Assembly: GCA_963989245.1 (NCBI GenBank)
Contig: OZ022341.1
Span: 72,341,118-72,405,117 of the forward strand
Reading direction: 5' to 3'
DNA length: 64,000 nucleotides
Source of the DNA: Nansenia antarctica
Lineage: Eukaryota > Chordata > Actinopteri > Argentiniformes > Microstomatidae
Shown here: positions 26,101-39,400 of the stretch, in pieces
How positions within the stretch are numbered: position 1 is the stretch's first letter
How the letters are laid out: each line of letters opens with the position of its first letter
Position numbers and translations under genes: made by a program
Notes under the pieces: model-generated
Told to the model about the DNA's origin: nothing
The model's database searches: none
What the model saw: only the letters and a program-made list of their open reading frames with translations

Positions 26101-28516
26101 TGTCCTCAGTTTGCTGAGGACTGAGGTAGTGGGGATGGCACTTGGATTACCCTGGTTGGGGATGCTATTCAAGTGCTGTCAGGATGATTACGGATGTGCC
26201 TGGGGAGGGGACCCTCCTCCAGGACATGTTCCGTTAGATCTACAACCCTGCGTGCTCACGTAAGGGCTAGATCAGTGGAGCAGACTCGTGTGGGTTGGGC
26301 CAACTTTTTAAGGTTGTCTTGAACCAACATCAGTGGTCAGCTCCGGGTGCCGCTGAGATTGTTTTACGGATTAATAGTCTCAGTGGGGGTACATTTGGCC
26401 TCGTTCGCTCCGCCTAAACCAATAGGAGCAGAGCTCCCCTATGGGGCGGAGCTCCACGATATAGAACGATAGTTATGGAGATAGACTCCAGTTCTATGAG
26501 TGGAGCGGAGCCCCATAGGGCTGCTGGCCCACTTCGACTCGTTCAAACCCGGCTGTTTTTGTATGTTTGGGAGAATGAGGTAGCGAAGTACACCCCTTTA
26601 TATAGCACCCCAGGCGGGCGCAGGCATTGAAAAATTCAGTCATTGGCTACTTTAGGTAGCGGGTAAACCAATAGGAGCAGAGCTCCCCTATGGGGCTCCG
26701 CTCCACTCATAGAACTGGAGTCTATCTCCATAACTATCGTTTTGTTGCTTGAATAAAGGCTGGCAGTCATTAATAGCCAACTGTTGTTGTGGACTGTACT
26801 GGGGAAGTATTTGTTATTATTCAGGAGTAAAACAATAAATACAAATATTGGATCGGTATCGGTATCGCAGATACCTGAAGCCCAGGTATCGGTATCGGTA
26901 TCGGTAGTGAAAAAATGGGATCGGGACATCCCTAGTTACATTACTGGTCACATGACTGCTACATCTCTGGTCACTAAGGCTGCCACGATTAGTCGACTAG
27001 TCACGACGACGTCGACTACCAAAATCGTCGCCGACATATTTGGTAATTGCCGTAGTCGCATGTTTTTTGGGAGCTGAAATAAGCTTTTTTATTATTATTT
27101 AAAAAAAAAAAAAAATTTGCCTAGCACCAGGGGAGCCCCCCCCTCCCAAATTTCGTTGTTTGGTACCTGTACTATATCAATGACAATAAAGACCATTCAT
27201 TTCATTCGATAAGCATTCGTTTTTCTTCCCTGAAGCTGCCACTGGCTAGCGTCTCCCAGTGTCTTTGATGTACATGCGCAGTGTCGGTCATCCGGGGCAC
27301 ACGTGACTTCCTCGGAAAAACAAACAGAGAAATGTCTTCCTGTCCTCGTACCTCTAAAGTGTGGGAGCATTTCAACCACAACGTTGAAAAAAAGAATGTA
27401 AAATGTAAAATTTGCAAAGCTGAACTTGCTTATCATGGCAGCACGTCTATGATGCGCGAGCATCTAAAAAGGAAGCACGTTGTGGCAGATGACGAGGAAG
27501 ACGATGGCTCGTCTCGGTAAGCTAGTTAGCTTGTTATTGGCTAACGATATTGTTACGTTAAAAGCCTTCTTACATTATTTTACGTTGTCATCAAAGCGAT
27601 ACTTATCAAATAGCTAAAAATGTTGTCTTAACGTTACAGTGCTAAGAAGGCGCGTTCTACTATGAGATGAGTGAAGCAAAGCAAAACTTTTGTACTCTGT
27701 ACAAGTATTTATTTTTGTTTTTGTATTCCTTTGGTTGCCTAGTGCCTAGCCTACCTCATTTTACTCAGCAGTTTGCACCCTCTACTACTCTTTACATTAC
27801 ATTACATGCAAGTGATGCCAGAAATAAATCTGCAAAGTTCATTAAAATATCTATTTTTGAGTGAACAATCATTTTAATTGTCTTTATTTTTATTTAGCAC
27901 ATGCCTACAACAACAACTAACAACTTCAAGCTAAATTTAGAAGCTGATTTAGAAGATGATAGCTAAATAAGAGCGATTGAGTAATTGTGCGATAAGCTGT
28001 AATTTATGATCCGATTAGTCGACTAATCGGTAAAATAATCGGTGACTAGTCGACTATGAAAATAATCGTTTGTGGCAGCCCTACTGGTCACATGACTGGT
28101 CACATGACTGCTTCATCACTGGTCACATGACTGCTACATCACTGGTCACATGACTCACACACGCCACAGTACGTCTTGCCCTCCCAATGGGACTGGCACA
28201 ATAGCTGACTAAATCCCTCCCTCTCTCGCCCTCCTCTCCTCCCCCCCTCTCTTCTCTCCTCCCTCCCCCTCTCCCTCTCCTCCCTCGCCCCCCCCCCATC
28301 CAGCTGCCTTCGGGCCGCTCCTGCATCGAGCACTACCGCCGGCTGCACCGCTACTGCGTGTTCTCCCACGAGGAGCTGACCTGCAAGATGGCCGCCTGCC
28401 CAGAGAAGCTGGACCTCAACCTGGCCGCCGCCACGCACAGAGAGATGTTCATCATCGTCCAGGAGGAGAGGAAACTACGCAAGGAGCTGCATGAGAGGGT
28501 GGGTGTGGGGGTCTGT

Positions 28517-28563
<47 letters not shown>

Positions 28564-31123
28564 GGGGGGGTCCTCATGTCTGATCTGATGTAATAATCAG
28601 ACTTTTCTTTCGAAAAACGTGAATACATTTCAGCGTTGTTGAAAATCAACGACACATCGCTAGTCAACTAACACAGCTTGTTCTGTGAGTCTGCTAACAA
28701 TGTTAAGTAGTGTTCTAGTTAACTAGGTAACAATCTAAAGTAGTGTTCTAGTTAACTAGGTAACAATGTAAAGTAGTGTTGTAGTTAACTAGGTAACAAT
28801 GTAAAGTAGTGTTCTAGTTAACTGGGTAACAATGTAAAGTAGTGTTCTAGTTAACTAGGTAACAATGTAAAGTAGTGTTCTAGGTAGCAGTGGGGTTACT
28901 CACCCAATCCATTGCGTTGTTGCAGCATTTTGGCTTGACTAGTGAGTTTGTGTTGTGATTCTCAACAACGTTGAAACGTAGTTCTGTGCTTCAAAAGAAA
29001 AGTCTGAACGTTTTGATTGGTTGCCGACATGCGGACCGAATGATCAGACTGTGTCACATATAGGACTCCCTGTGGCTAAGATGAGTTTTCTGAAATGTGT
29101 GTGTGAACAACCAGTATGTTGACTGTTAGGGCTTTCACACCGGCAAAGAACCGTGCCGGTTCGCGTTCACGTTCGGGAACCTCCGAACGTTGGTGCTGTC
29201 TGGCGAACGAGCCCGCGTTCATACCAGTGTAACTGGAACCATCCGCGTCATCAACAATGGGTGATGAAGGGGCGGGATAAACAACAAATTCACAACTAGA
29301 TGGCAGCTACTTCACTGGAAAAGAGGATAATATCTTCCACTACAGTATCTGAAATAAACACAATTTTCTATTAAACAAAACAAAAGACACTTTCTACACG
29401 CGTTCTCTTACTAATCAACTGCTCCATTACTGGAATAGAAATGGCTTACAAAATTCGCGGTCGCGCATGTCCGCGCGCGTGTGAGTGTGTGTGTGTGTGT
29501 TTGCTGAGCATGTGAGGAAGACAGAGAGAATAAGGAAACTTTTCATATTGTTTTTGATCACTAATGATTAGATTTAGATTAGATTACATTTTGTCTACTT
29601 CCTTCTTGCTGGTCTCTGCACCCTAGAATATGACACACCCACTGATGATGTCATAGACACACCCACTGACGACGTGACTGTTCTACTCTTGGTTGCCGCT
29701 TGAGAACCACTATTTTCTGGTTCCCGCTGCGAACCAATTTTTCAGGCTCCGAACCAATTGAGTTTCGGTCTGAATGCGCCGGCCGGTTCCAGACTTGGTT
29801 CGCGAACACGAACCGGCACGGTTCTTTGCCCTATGTGTGTGTGTGTGTGTGTGTCTGATGTGTGTCTGACGTGTGTCTGACGTGTGTGTGTGTGTATGTG
29901 TGTGTGTGCAGGGCATCACGGAGGCTGAGCGTGAGGCGTTTGAGCTGCTGCCTGATGACGAGCGCCAGTGTGAGAAGTGTAAGACCACCTGCTTCCTGTC
30001 TGCGCTGGCCTGCTCCCACTGCCCCGAGCACACGCTGGTCTGCCTCTACCACACCCAGGACCTCTGCAGCTGCCCCCCCGACAAACTCTACCTCAGGTAC
30101 CCCCCCCCCCTAACCCTACCCCCCCCCCCCCCCCACCACACCGTGGTCTGCCTCTACCACACCCAGGACCTCTGCAGCTGCCCCCCTGACAAACTCTACC
30201 TCAGGTACACCTAACCCTAACCTGCCCCTGACAAACTCTACCTCAGGTACACCTAACCCTAACTGCCCCCCCTAACCTTAACCCCCCCGACAAACTACCT
30301 CAGGTACGTCCCCCCGACAAACTCTACCTCGGGTACTTTTAGTAGTCTTTTCTAGTAGTTTTAGTAGTCTACCTGTAGTGTGATTCGGTGTCTGACTTGT
30401 GCTTTATAAATGAAGTTTGATTGATGATTGATTGGACTCCTATCTGCCCCCCCTCCCCCTCCCCAGGTTCCGCTACACCCTGGATGAGCTGCTGGCCATG
30501 CTGCATCGTCTGAAGGTCCGGGCCGAGAGCTTTGACTCCTGGGCCAACAGGGTGAAGGAGGCGCTGGAGCAGGAGGAGGGCAGCAAGATAGGTGAGGAGG
30601 AGGAGAGTGGGGGAGGAGGAGAGGGGGGAGGAGGAGAGCAGCAAGATAGGAGAGGGGCCCAAAGCTCACGCCAGGGTTGCCCCCTCTCTCCTCTGCTGTT
30701 TGCCCAAAGCTCGCGCCAGGGTTGCCCCCTCTCTCCTCTGCTGTTTGCCCAAAGCTCGCGCCAGGGTTGCTCTCTCTCTCCTCTGCTGTTTGCCCCATCT
30801 CTTGAAGCTATCACTTCGCCACCTCCTAAATATCTATATCTTGCCATTTTTCTTACTATCCTTCTTTTTCTGTATTTTTAATGCTATATGTAAAGCACTT
30901 TGAATTGCTTTCATTGTATGAAATGTGCTTCACAAATAACCTGGCCTTGCCTTGAATGTGTGATGTCATCATCAGGTATAGAGTACCTGGAGGCGTTGAA
31001 GCAGGAAGCGGCAGACAGGAAGTTCCCAGACAACGAGCTGCTGCAGAGACTCAACACCGTCCTCACACACACACACCTCTGTACCCGCACCTGCACTGAC
31101 CTCCTCAACCACAGCCTGCCCAG

Positions 31124-31159
<36 letters not shown>

Positions 31160-31246
31160 CTGTACCCGCACCTGCACTGACCTCCTCAACCACAGCCTGC
31201 CCAGGTACACACACACACAGCACTTCTAACAATGCTCTAGCCACTG

Positions 31247-31301
<55 letters not shown>

Positions 31302-32314
31302 TGTGTGTGTATAGGAGGATGACGGTGGTGGAGTTGAAGGCTCTGGTGGAGAGGATGCAGAACCTGCCCCTGGTCATCAGCCAGCTGGAGGAGGTCCAGG
31401 TGAGGGGGCAGGGTGCCGGGGGTGGGGGGGGTATAGGAGGTCGGGGGGGCCGGGGGGGTAGAGGAGGGCAGGTAAGGGGGGGGTGGGGGGGTAGAGGAGG
31501 TCCAGGGGGGTGGGGGGGAGTAGAGGAGGTCCAGGTGAGGGGGGGGGGGGGGGGGTAGAGGAGGTCCAGGTGTGAGGGGGTAGAGGAGGTCCAGGTGAAG
31601 GGGGTTAAGTGAGTAATGAATTTACAGCACTGGTCGGCTGTGGCTCGTGGTTTGCGACACTTCCTGTCAGAAAGCCGTCGCCTGTAATGTGATGAGACAC
31701 ATGAACCTGCATCAGTAAACAAGGACGAATGAAACTGGGCTTAAATGTGTGGATAGATACTCGGCCTACCGGTCAATTATATGACCGTTTGTCAGCAAGT
31801 GCTGTCCTGGATTGTCAAGACAAACTCCTGGAAAAGTCCTGGAAAATGATTTCTCAAAAAGAATGGGAACATTGATTTGTTTAAGTAAAAAGAAGAGACT
31901 TAATAGTCCCCCCCCCCCATCCAGGCGGTGCTGCGGTCGGTGGAGGCGTTCCAGAGCCAGGCGCGGGCCCTGGTGGGGGACAGGGACTGGCGTAGGGACG
32001 GCCCCCCCCCGGAGCAGCTGGAGGCCCTGCTGGAGCAGGGGGCCGGCCTGGCGGCCGAGGCCCCGGAGTGTGAGCTGCTGCGGGGGCTGAGGGAGCAGGG
32101 CCGCTGGCTGGGCCAGGTCAGGAGTGCCCTGGGCCCGGGGGGCCGCGGGGAGGGGGGGGGCGGGGAGGTCACGCTACCCGTGCTGCGGGGGCTGATGGAG
32201 GCCGGCTGCTCCGTGGCCCAGAGCGTCTCCGTGGAGACGGCCATGGCGGAGCTGCAGGAGCTGCTCACCATCGCAGAGCGCTGGGAGGAGAAGGCCCAGA
32301 TATGCCTGGAGCAG

Positions 32315-32373
<59 letters not shown>

Positions 32374-33367
32374 CACGCGCTGGGAGGAGAAGGCCTTTAT
32401 TGTAATTTGCCGGTGTTCTGCCAGGTCATGCTGCCTCTCCAGATGTGCTACTTAGCAGACATCGATCTGACAGGCAGCATAAATTGGCAGAACACCGGCC
32501 ATGGTGCTGTCATGACAAAATCTGTCCGGCCTGCCAGAATGTGTCCGGGTGACGTAATTAGGTCTTTCGAACAGCGTTGTCATGTCAACGTTAGCATTCC
32601 TCAGTAAACTCTACCGCTCGTTGTTTCTTCTTCAGACAAGTGAACTTATCTTTTCTGAACCACAGGGTTCGGGTTAGTACTGAAATGGCCTCAGAGAATG
32701 AGGCACGGCATAGCGCTCGCTAATACATATTTTACTATTCAGATCGGAAGGAGGAATACATTTTTTGCAGATATTAATATATACTAATTTCTTGTCCATC
32801 GGACAACTGCAGGAGGAAGTCCACTTGTCCGAACATAAAATATACTTGTCCCGGACAAGCCTTAATGTCGGACAAGCCTTAATGTCGAGCCTGAAAAAGT
32901 TCTGAAAAAGCTTAATGTCCAGGCCTGGTGGTTTGACCCCCCCCCCCCCCCCCCGTAAAAGATAAAAGCTGTAGCTGACTAGTGAGCCCCATCAACCTTA
33001 ATGCTGTTCAGCTGCGAGACGATTACCGTTGTCTTCCAAATGGAGAAACAGCGAGCAGTAGAGTTTACTTAGGAACGCCGTTCGAAAGGCCTGATTACAT
33101 CACCTGATTACATCACCCGGACACATTCTGACAGATTCTGTCATGACGGCACCATTGCCGGTGTTCTGCCAGTTCATGCTGCCTTGTCAAATCGATTCTA
33201 AGTAGCCTCTCCCCCCCCGGTGCTGCAGGCAGAAGCACCCTCTCTCCACCCTGGAGGCCATAGTGAACGAGGCCCAGCTGATCCCCGTCAAGCTGCCCAA
33301 CATCCTGGCTCTGCAGGGCTGCCTGACCCGGGCCCGCGCCTGGGTGACCGACCTGGAGGAGATACAG

Positions 33368-33404
<37 letters not shown>

Positions 33405-36400
33405 TGGGTCACTGACCTGGTGGAGATACAGGTACACACACACACACACCTGTACTGACCCGGTCCTCCCTGTCCTAGAACGGGGAACACTACCCGTGCC
33501 TGGACGACCTGGAGGGTCTGGTGGCGGTGGGCAGAGACCTGCCCGTCTGCATGGAGCAGCTGAGGCAGCTGGAGCTGCAGGTCGCAGCCGCCCACAGCTG
33601 GAGGGACAAGGCCTCCAAGACCTTCCTGAAGAAGAGCTCCCAGCACAGCCTGCTGCAGGTGGGTCTGTCTGTCTGTCTGAAGAAGAGCTCCCAGCACAGC
33701 CTGCTGCAGGTGGGTCTGTCTGTCTGTCTGTCTGAAGAAGAGCTCCCAGCACAGCCTGCTGCAGGTGGCTCTGTCTGCCTGTCTGTCTGTCCTGAAGAAG
33801 AGCTCCCAGCACAGCCTGCTGCAGCTGTGTGTGTGTTCTCAACAGCCGTGTGTGTGTTGCAGGTGTGTGTGTGTTCTAAACAGCTGTGTGTGTGTTGCAG
33901 GTGTGTGTGTTCTAACAGGTGTGTGTGTGTGTGTTGCAGGTGTTGTGTCCGTGTGTGGAGAAGAGGAAGGAGCGAGGCGAGGAGGCGGAGCCTCTGGAGG
34001 ACGCAGACAGCAACACGCTGGGCCTGTCAGCCCACGACCTCCGCGACCCCGGGGCCATCGTGAGTTCACCCCGACCCTGACGCAGCTCTCGCCAGGGATG
34101 CCCTCTCTCTCCTCTGCTGTTTGCCCTACTTCACCCCTCTCATTTCACTCCCGTATCTCAGTTATTAAAATGAATATTCTTCCACAAATAATTTTTTGCA
34201 GTTCCATGCTGCCTCTAGCTCCACCAAGTGGTTACTGGAAGAAACTCTATTTCTTCCAAATGTATATGGGTGGAGAAGAAGCCCAGACTCAACGCTCCAG
34301 AGGCGGGGGGGGGGGGGGGATTGGGGCTCCCATTGGTACTATTGGTCTTTTGTGCTGCGTCCTCTCTCCAAATGGTTTGATCCGGCTGCTCGTGTATAAG
34401 TAAAGCCTGGTACACACATAAAGATTTTCTAAATCGATAAGATCATGCATTGAACAGTTTTGATCGTATTGTGTGTGCTCCGATATTCCCAATACAGCAC
34501 AACACATACATACAGATCTGTCCTACGACAGTCTAGAGTATCGTCCCCCAAGCCAGAAGTCTCACGTGATCAGGGTAGTAGTACCCTGACTGACCTGTAG
34601 AGGCAGCCTTGTGCGACAGGGCAAATAAAGTGCCGAAGAACAAAAAGAAGAAGAAGCGTCAGTCAGCTCGCTTCTTGATTGGTTACATTCCGTTCCCCGT
34701 CACAATCGGATTCGGGAGATGCCCACACACGAGGACTTTTGATCGTAAATATTGAACATGGTTAATATTAAGATTGTTGGCCCCGACCATTTTCCGAGCA
34801 GATTGTCGGAAGAAATGGACTCTTAACACACCTCACACCACAGGATAATCTTGTAGGATAATCTTTAGAGCCATCCGGTAATCGGGCGTTTGCTGTCCTT
34901 TGTCGGAAGGGGGGAAATCGGGCCAAAATCGGCCAGATTATTTTTGTGTGTACCAGGCTTACGTAAGTATAGGCGCTGCTGCGACGTTTTGACCAAGGAA
35001 GAGGTGTTAAGGGTCCAAGAGAGGTCCTCGGAGATGTGGACACCCAGGAACTTAAAGCTGGGAACACACTCCACCTCCATCCCGTTGATGTAGATGGGGG
35101 AGTGTTCCCAGCCCCCAGTTTTTATGTCCACAATGATCCCCATGGTCCACAATGATCCCCATGGTCTTACTGGAGGGCCAGGTTGTTTCTCCCTGTAGGG
35201 AGTTCTCCCTGGTTCTGTCTGCTCTGAAGAGGTCCCTTCCTGTTAGCGTAGCAACGCTGTCCGGAATGCTGGTATTTACCTCCGAGAAGTTTCAGAGAAG
35301 ATCATAACGTTGCAGTCCATAATCTTGGCCTGTGAGGTGATCCAGAGTTCATCCATTTTGCAAGAAATAAACTCAGTAAGGATAATCCGTTCGGCTCGCG
35401 ACGCTGTCTAGCTGGTAGGCCTCTACGGCGTCTCCGTCTTTTCCTGTTATCTCGAACCTGACGGGTCTCTTCCTCTGTGTGTTCACTCCACGCAGACCTA
35501 GCGGGTCTGTCATCACAAGACTTTCTATCAGAACAGGAGCTAGTCTAGTTAGGCATAGTCTCTGTGCTAGAGAGAGGGTAGAACAAGTCTGTCAAGTTTA
35601 TTTGTGTTTTCTACCCCATGCCTACTAACCCCTGTGTGCTTGTGTAGGTGATGGCCTTTAAAGAGGGCGAACGCCGCGAGAAGGAGGCGCTACTGAGGCT
35701 ACAGAAGACCAACCTGTCCAAGGCTGCCGTGGAGAGGGCTGAGAGGGAGGGCAGCGTGGACAGAGAGGACAAGGAGAACGGCAGAGGAGGGAGGTGGGAC
35801 GACACTATGGACCTGGACACGCCCCTCCCCCCCCCGTCTGAGAACTGTGTAAAGGAGAACGGCAGCGCTCGCCCCCCCTCGGCGGGCGCCGCCCCCCCTC
35901 CTCCTCAGACCACGGCAGTGTGTGTGTGTGGCGGGCCGCCCAGCGCCCCCCAGCTCCGCTGCCACCTCTGCAAAGACTGGTTCCACGGCGGCTGCGTGGC
36001 GTTCCCCTCCCTCCTGCCGCCCTCCTCCGGCCCCCCGCTCGCCAACCCCCTCTGCTGGTGGGACTGGGACTCGCGCTTCCTGTGCCCGCGGTGCCAGCGG
36101 TCGCGGCGGCCCCGGCTGGAGACCATCCTGGCCCTGCTGGTGGCGCTGCAGAGGCTGCCGGTGCGCCTGCCTGAGGGCGAGGCGCTGCAGTGTCTGACGG
36201 AGCGCGTCATCACCTGGCAGGGCCGCGCCAAGGAGGCGCTGGACACCCCCGAGCTGCGCGCCGAGCTGCAGAGGCTGCAGGAGCTCCGAGACACCCAGCG
36301 GGGGGGCACAGGAGGGGGGGAGGAGGAGGAGGAGGAGCAGGAGGACAAAGAGGAGGAGGAGGAACAGGAAGAGGAGAGGAGGAGGAAGAAGAAGAAGAAA

Positions 36401-39400
36401 GGGAACTCTGTGATCGTGCTGTCGGACTCGGAGGGAGGGGAGGACGGAGTGATAGACTTGACGGAGGAGAGGAGCTCTTCTCTGGAGGAGAAGAAGAAGG
36501 GCGTCGTCAAGGAGACCAACGGGTGTCAGAACGGCGCCGGTGGCAACAAGATGGCGGCCAGCCGTCACCACGACCTCACAGGTACGTTTACGTTTTGGAG
36601 AGAGAATCAAGTTTTGCATCGACTTTCCATCTTGTGTCAGCTGCACCAAATACAATTATCTCTGTTTGGCCTTGTTTAATTGGAGGAAGTTTTGTGTCAT
36701 CCAGGCGTTTATTTGTTCAATGCAATTACAGAGATTGTCAATGGGACTATAGTCGTTCAGTGAGAGGGCTGTGTAGATTTGAGTGTCATCCGCATAGTTG
36801 TTGGAGGCAATGTTTTTCTTTTGTGTGTCCCAATGGAAGCATGTAGAGATTGAATAGAAGGGGGCGAAGGATTGACCCTTGGGGAACCCCACATGTCATT
36901 TTAATTTGGTCAGAAGAAGGAAAGAATATATATATATATATATTTATTTTTTATTTTTATATAGACACTGGAGAAACAGAGAAACAGTACAAGGGGGGCA
37001 GTCGAAGTCTTAGGAGACACAGTATAGGGGGAAGCAGGTGTCTCAGGAGACACAGTGCTGGGGGGTAGTAGATGTCTCAGGAGACACAGTGCTGGGGGGT
37101 AGTAGATGTCTCAGGAGACACAGTGCCGGGGGGTAGTAGATATCTCAGGAGACACAGTGCTGGGGGGTAGTAGATGTCTCAGGAGGAGCTGTTAAGGTGC
37201 AGCCTGAAGAGATGGAGGTCTTCAGTCTCTGGTGGAAGATGGGGAGGTACAGGCTGCGCTCTGACCCCCGCGACCACGTCTTCCCTGTGTCTGTCTGACT
37301 GACTGTCTCCCCTACACACACACACTCTCTCCTCTCTCTCTCTCCCCCCCCCCCCCTCCCTCCCTCTCTCTGTGCAGGTGTGGGGTCTTTGCTGTCGGTG
37401 GTGTGGTCCCTGCGCGGGGCGGCGGTAGTACTGGCCCCGGCCACCAGGGTGCAGCTGGAGGACCTGCAGCTGGAGGGAGACCTGCTCGAGGTCACGCTGG
37501 ACCAGACGCACGCCATCCACAGGGTCCTGCAGGCCGCCGCTCAGCCCCCTCGGCAGACCCTGCACACACTGATACTGGTGAGACCACACACACTCACACT
37601 CACACTCACACACACACTCACACACACACTCACACACACACCCCCCCTCCGGCAGACCCTGCACACACTGATAATGTTGAGACCACACACACACACTGAT
37701 ACTGCTGAGACCACACACACACTCACACACGCACACACACACTCACACACTGATACTGGTGAGACCACACACACACACACCCACACACACACACCCACAC
37801 ACACACACACACACCCACACACACACACACACACATACACACACACACTCACACACTGATACTGGTGAGACCACACCCACACACACACACCCACACACAC
37901 ACATACACACACACACACACACACTCACACACTCCTGTCTAACATGGTGTGTTGCAGAAGAATCTAAATGAGTTATATGAGGATGTGATTTGAAAGCAGT
38001 GGGTTCCATGTCGGGTTGCAAAATTCACGTAGGTTTGGGAAACTTTCCAGTCATTTCCAGAGTTTCCCTATGGGGTTTCAATATGGAATTATCGGAAAGC
38101 TTCCCAAACTTACAGGAATTTTGCAACCCTAGTTCCATGTTTAACAGTGAGGGTGTATGGTGTCACATTTATGTCAGAAGTCTCGCACTCGCAGATAGGT
38201 TTCACACGTCGCACAGAGATTAACTGCGCGCACAAATTGAACAAAGCTGATTTTCTGCCTCGCACGCAACGACAAGATTATGATTGGTCACTTCAACGTG
38301 AGCCACACCCAACCGGACCTGCTTTGACTGTGATTGGCTGCTCCCCAGCCCGCCAGCAAAGTGTTGGCAGTCGCCAGCTGCCCAGTTAAGCAGCGCTCGT
38401 TGGATACTGCTGCATTTCCCATCATAGCTAGCTAGCTAGATTACTTAGCTAGCTTACTTGGCTTATCAAATGTCCGTTTGTGGTTAATGAGGCGTTAAGC
38501 AAAATGTTCGCATTTGTGCGCGCAGTTCATATTGGCGCGTGTAAACGTGACACCATACGTGTGTGTTAATACGTGACGTCAGTGTTGTTGTTGATCTCTG
38601 ACCTCCCTCCTCTCTGTCAGATCGAGCTGCAGGAGCAGAAGGGGGCGGGGCGCCGGGGGGGGATCCGGGGGGGGATCAGGGACTCCCGGAGGAAGAGGAA
38701 GAGTCAGAGGGGCGAGGCCGAGGGCGGGGCCAGGGCCCAGGACACCTCAGAGTCCAAGAAGACACGCCCCCTCAGCAGCCCCCCCTCCCCACACACACAC
38801 CCAGAGGTAACACACACACACACACACAGAGGTAACACACACAGAGGTAACACACACACACACAGAGGTAACACACACTCACACATACACACACACAGAG
38901 GTAACACACACACACACACACACCCAGAGGTAACACACGCACACACACACACACCCAGAGGTAATACACACACACCCAGAGGTAACACACACACACACAC
39001 ACACAGAGGTAACACACACACACCCAGAGGTAACACACACACACACACAGAGGTAACACACACACACCCAGAGGTAACACACACACACACACACAGAGGT
39101 AACACACCCCCTCCCCACACACACACCCAGAGGTAACACGCCTCAACCTTTGTTGATATAAACAAATGTTTTTTTTACTGTTTGATTTAAAAACAATTAC
39201 ATTTATAATTCTTTTTTTTCTTTTTTTCTTTAAAATTAGCAATTAAAAACCCAATGGCCTGTCATGATGATACTTATATAATGATCAAAGCACTTTGAGC
39301 TGCAATAAAAGTTACCATTATTATTATTAATACCTTTCTCGCCCCTCCTCTCTTTCCCCCCTCTCCTCTCTTTCTCCCCCTCCTCCTCTCTTTCTCCCCC

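Larger units (their letters stand above)
20851..26741 (+). mobile_element. DIRS-type tyrosine-recombinase retroelement, near complete
   Basis: About 5.9 kb. The order is gag-like region, reverse transcriptase/RNase H, tyrosine recombinase. The left end (20851-21003) and right end (26565-26741) are inverted repeats of each other over about 130 bp. An internal region at 26415-26520 is complementary to both extreme ends joined through a shared GTT/AAC, which is the diagnostic DIRS layout. Coding frames contain several breaks, so this copy looks inactive. It sits in kdm5c intron 8, in the same orientation as the gene. Confidence 0.88.
26977..28082 (+). mobile_element. hAT element with retained BED-finger exon
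   Basis: The inverted ends AGGCTGCCACGATTAGTCGA and GACTAGTCGACT...TTTGTGGCAGCCCT define the element. It is inserted in a short tandem repeat (ACTGGTCACATGACTGCTAC units at 26943 and 28083-28155). It contains one transposase exon and a later L2 tail insertion. No catalytic exons are seen. Confidence 0.75.

Noticed and set aside
34689..35067. Plus-strand and minus-strand frames in the family A element and flanking DNA as a gene
   Set aside because: The only recognisable protein similarity is the LINE RT fragment; the remainder is TIR element sequence.
35699..36655. 318-codon minus-strand frame opposite kdm5c exon 18
   Set aside because: Antisense shadow of a GC-rich coding exon with perfect KDM5C homology on the plus strand.
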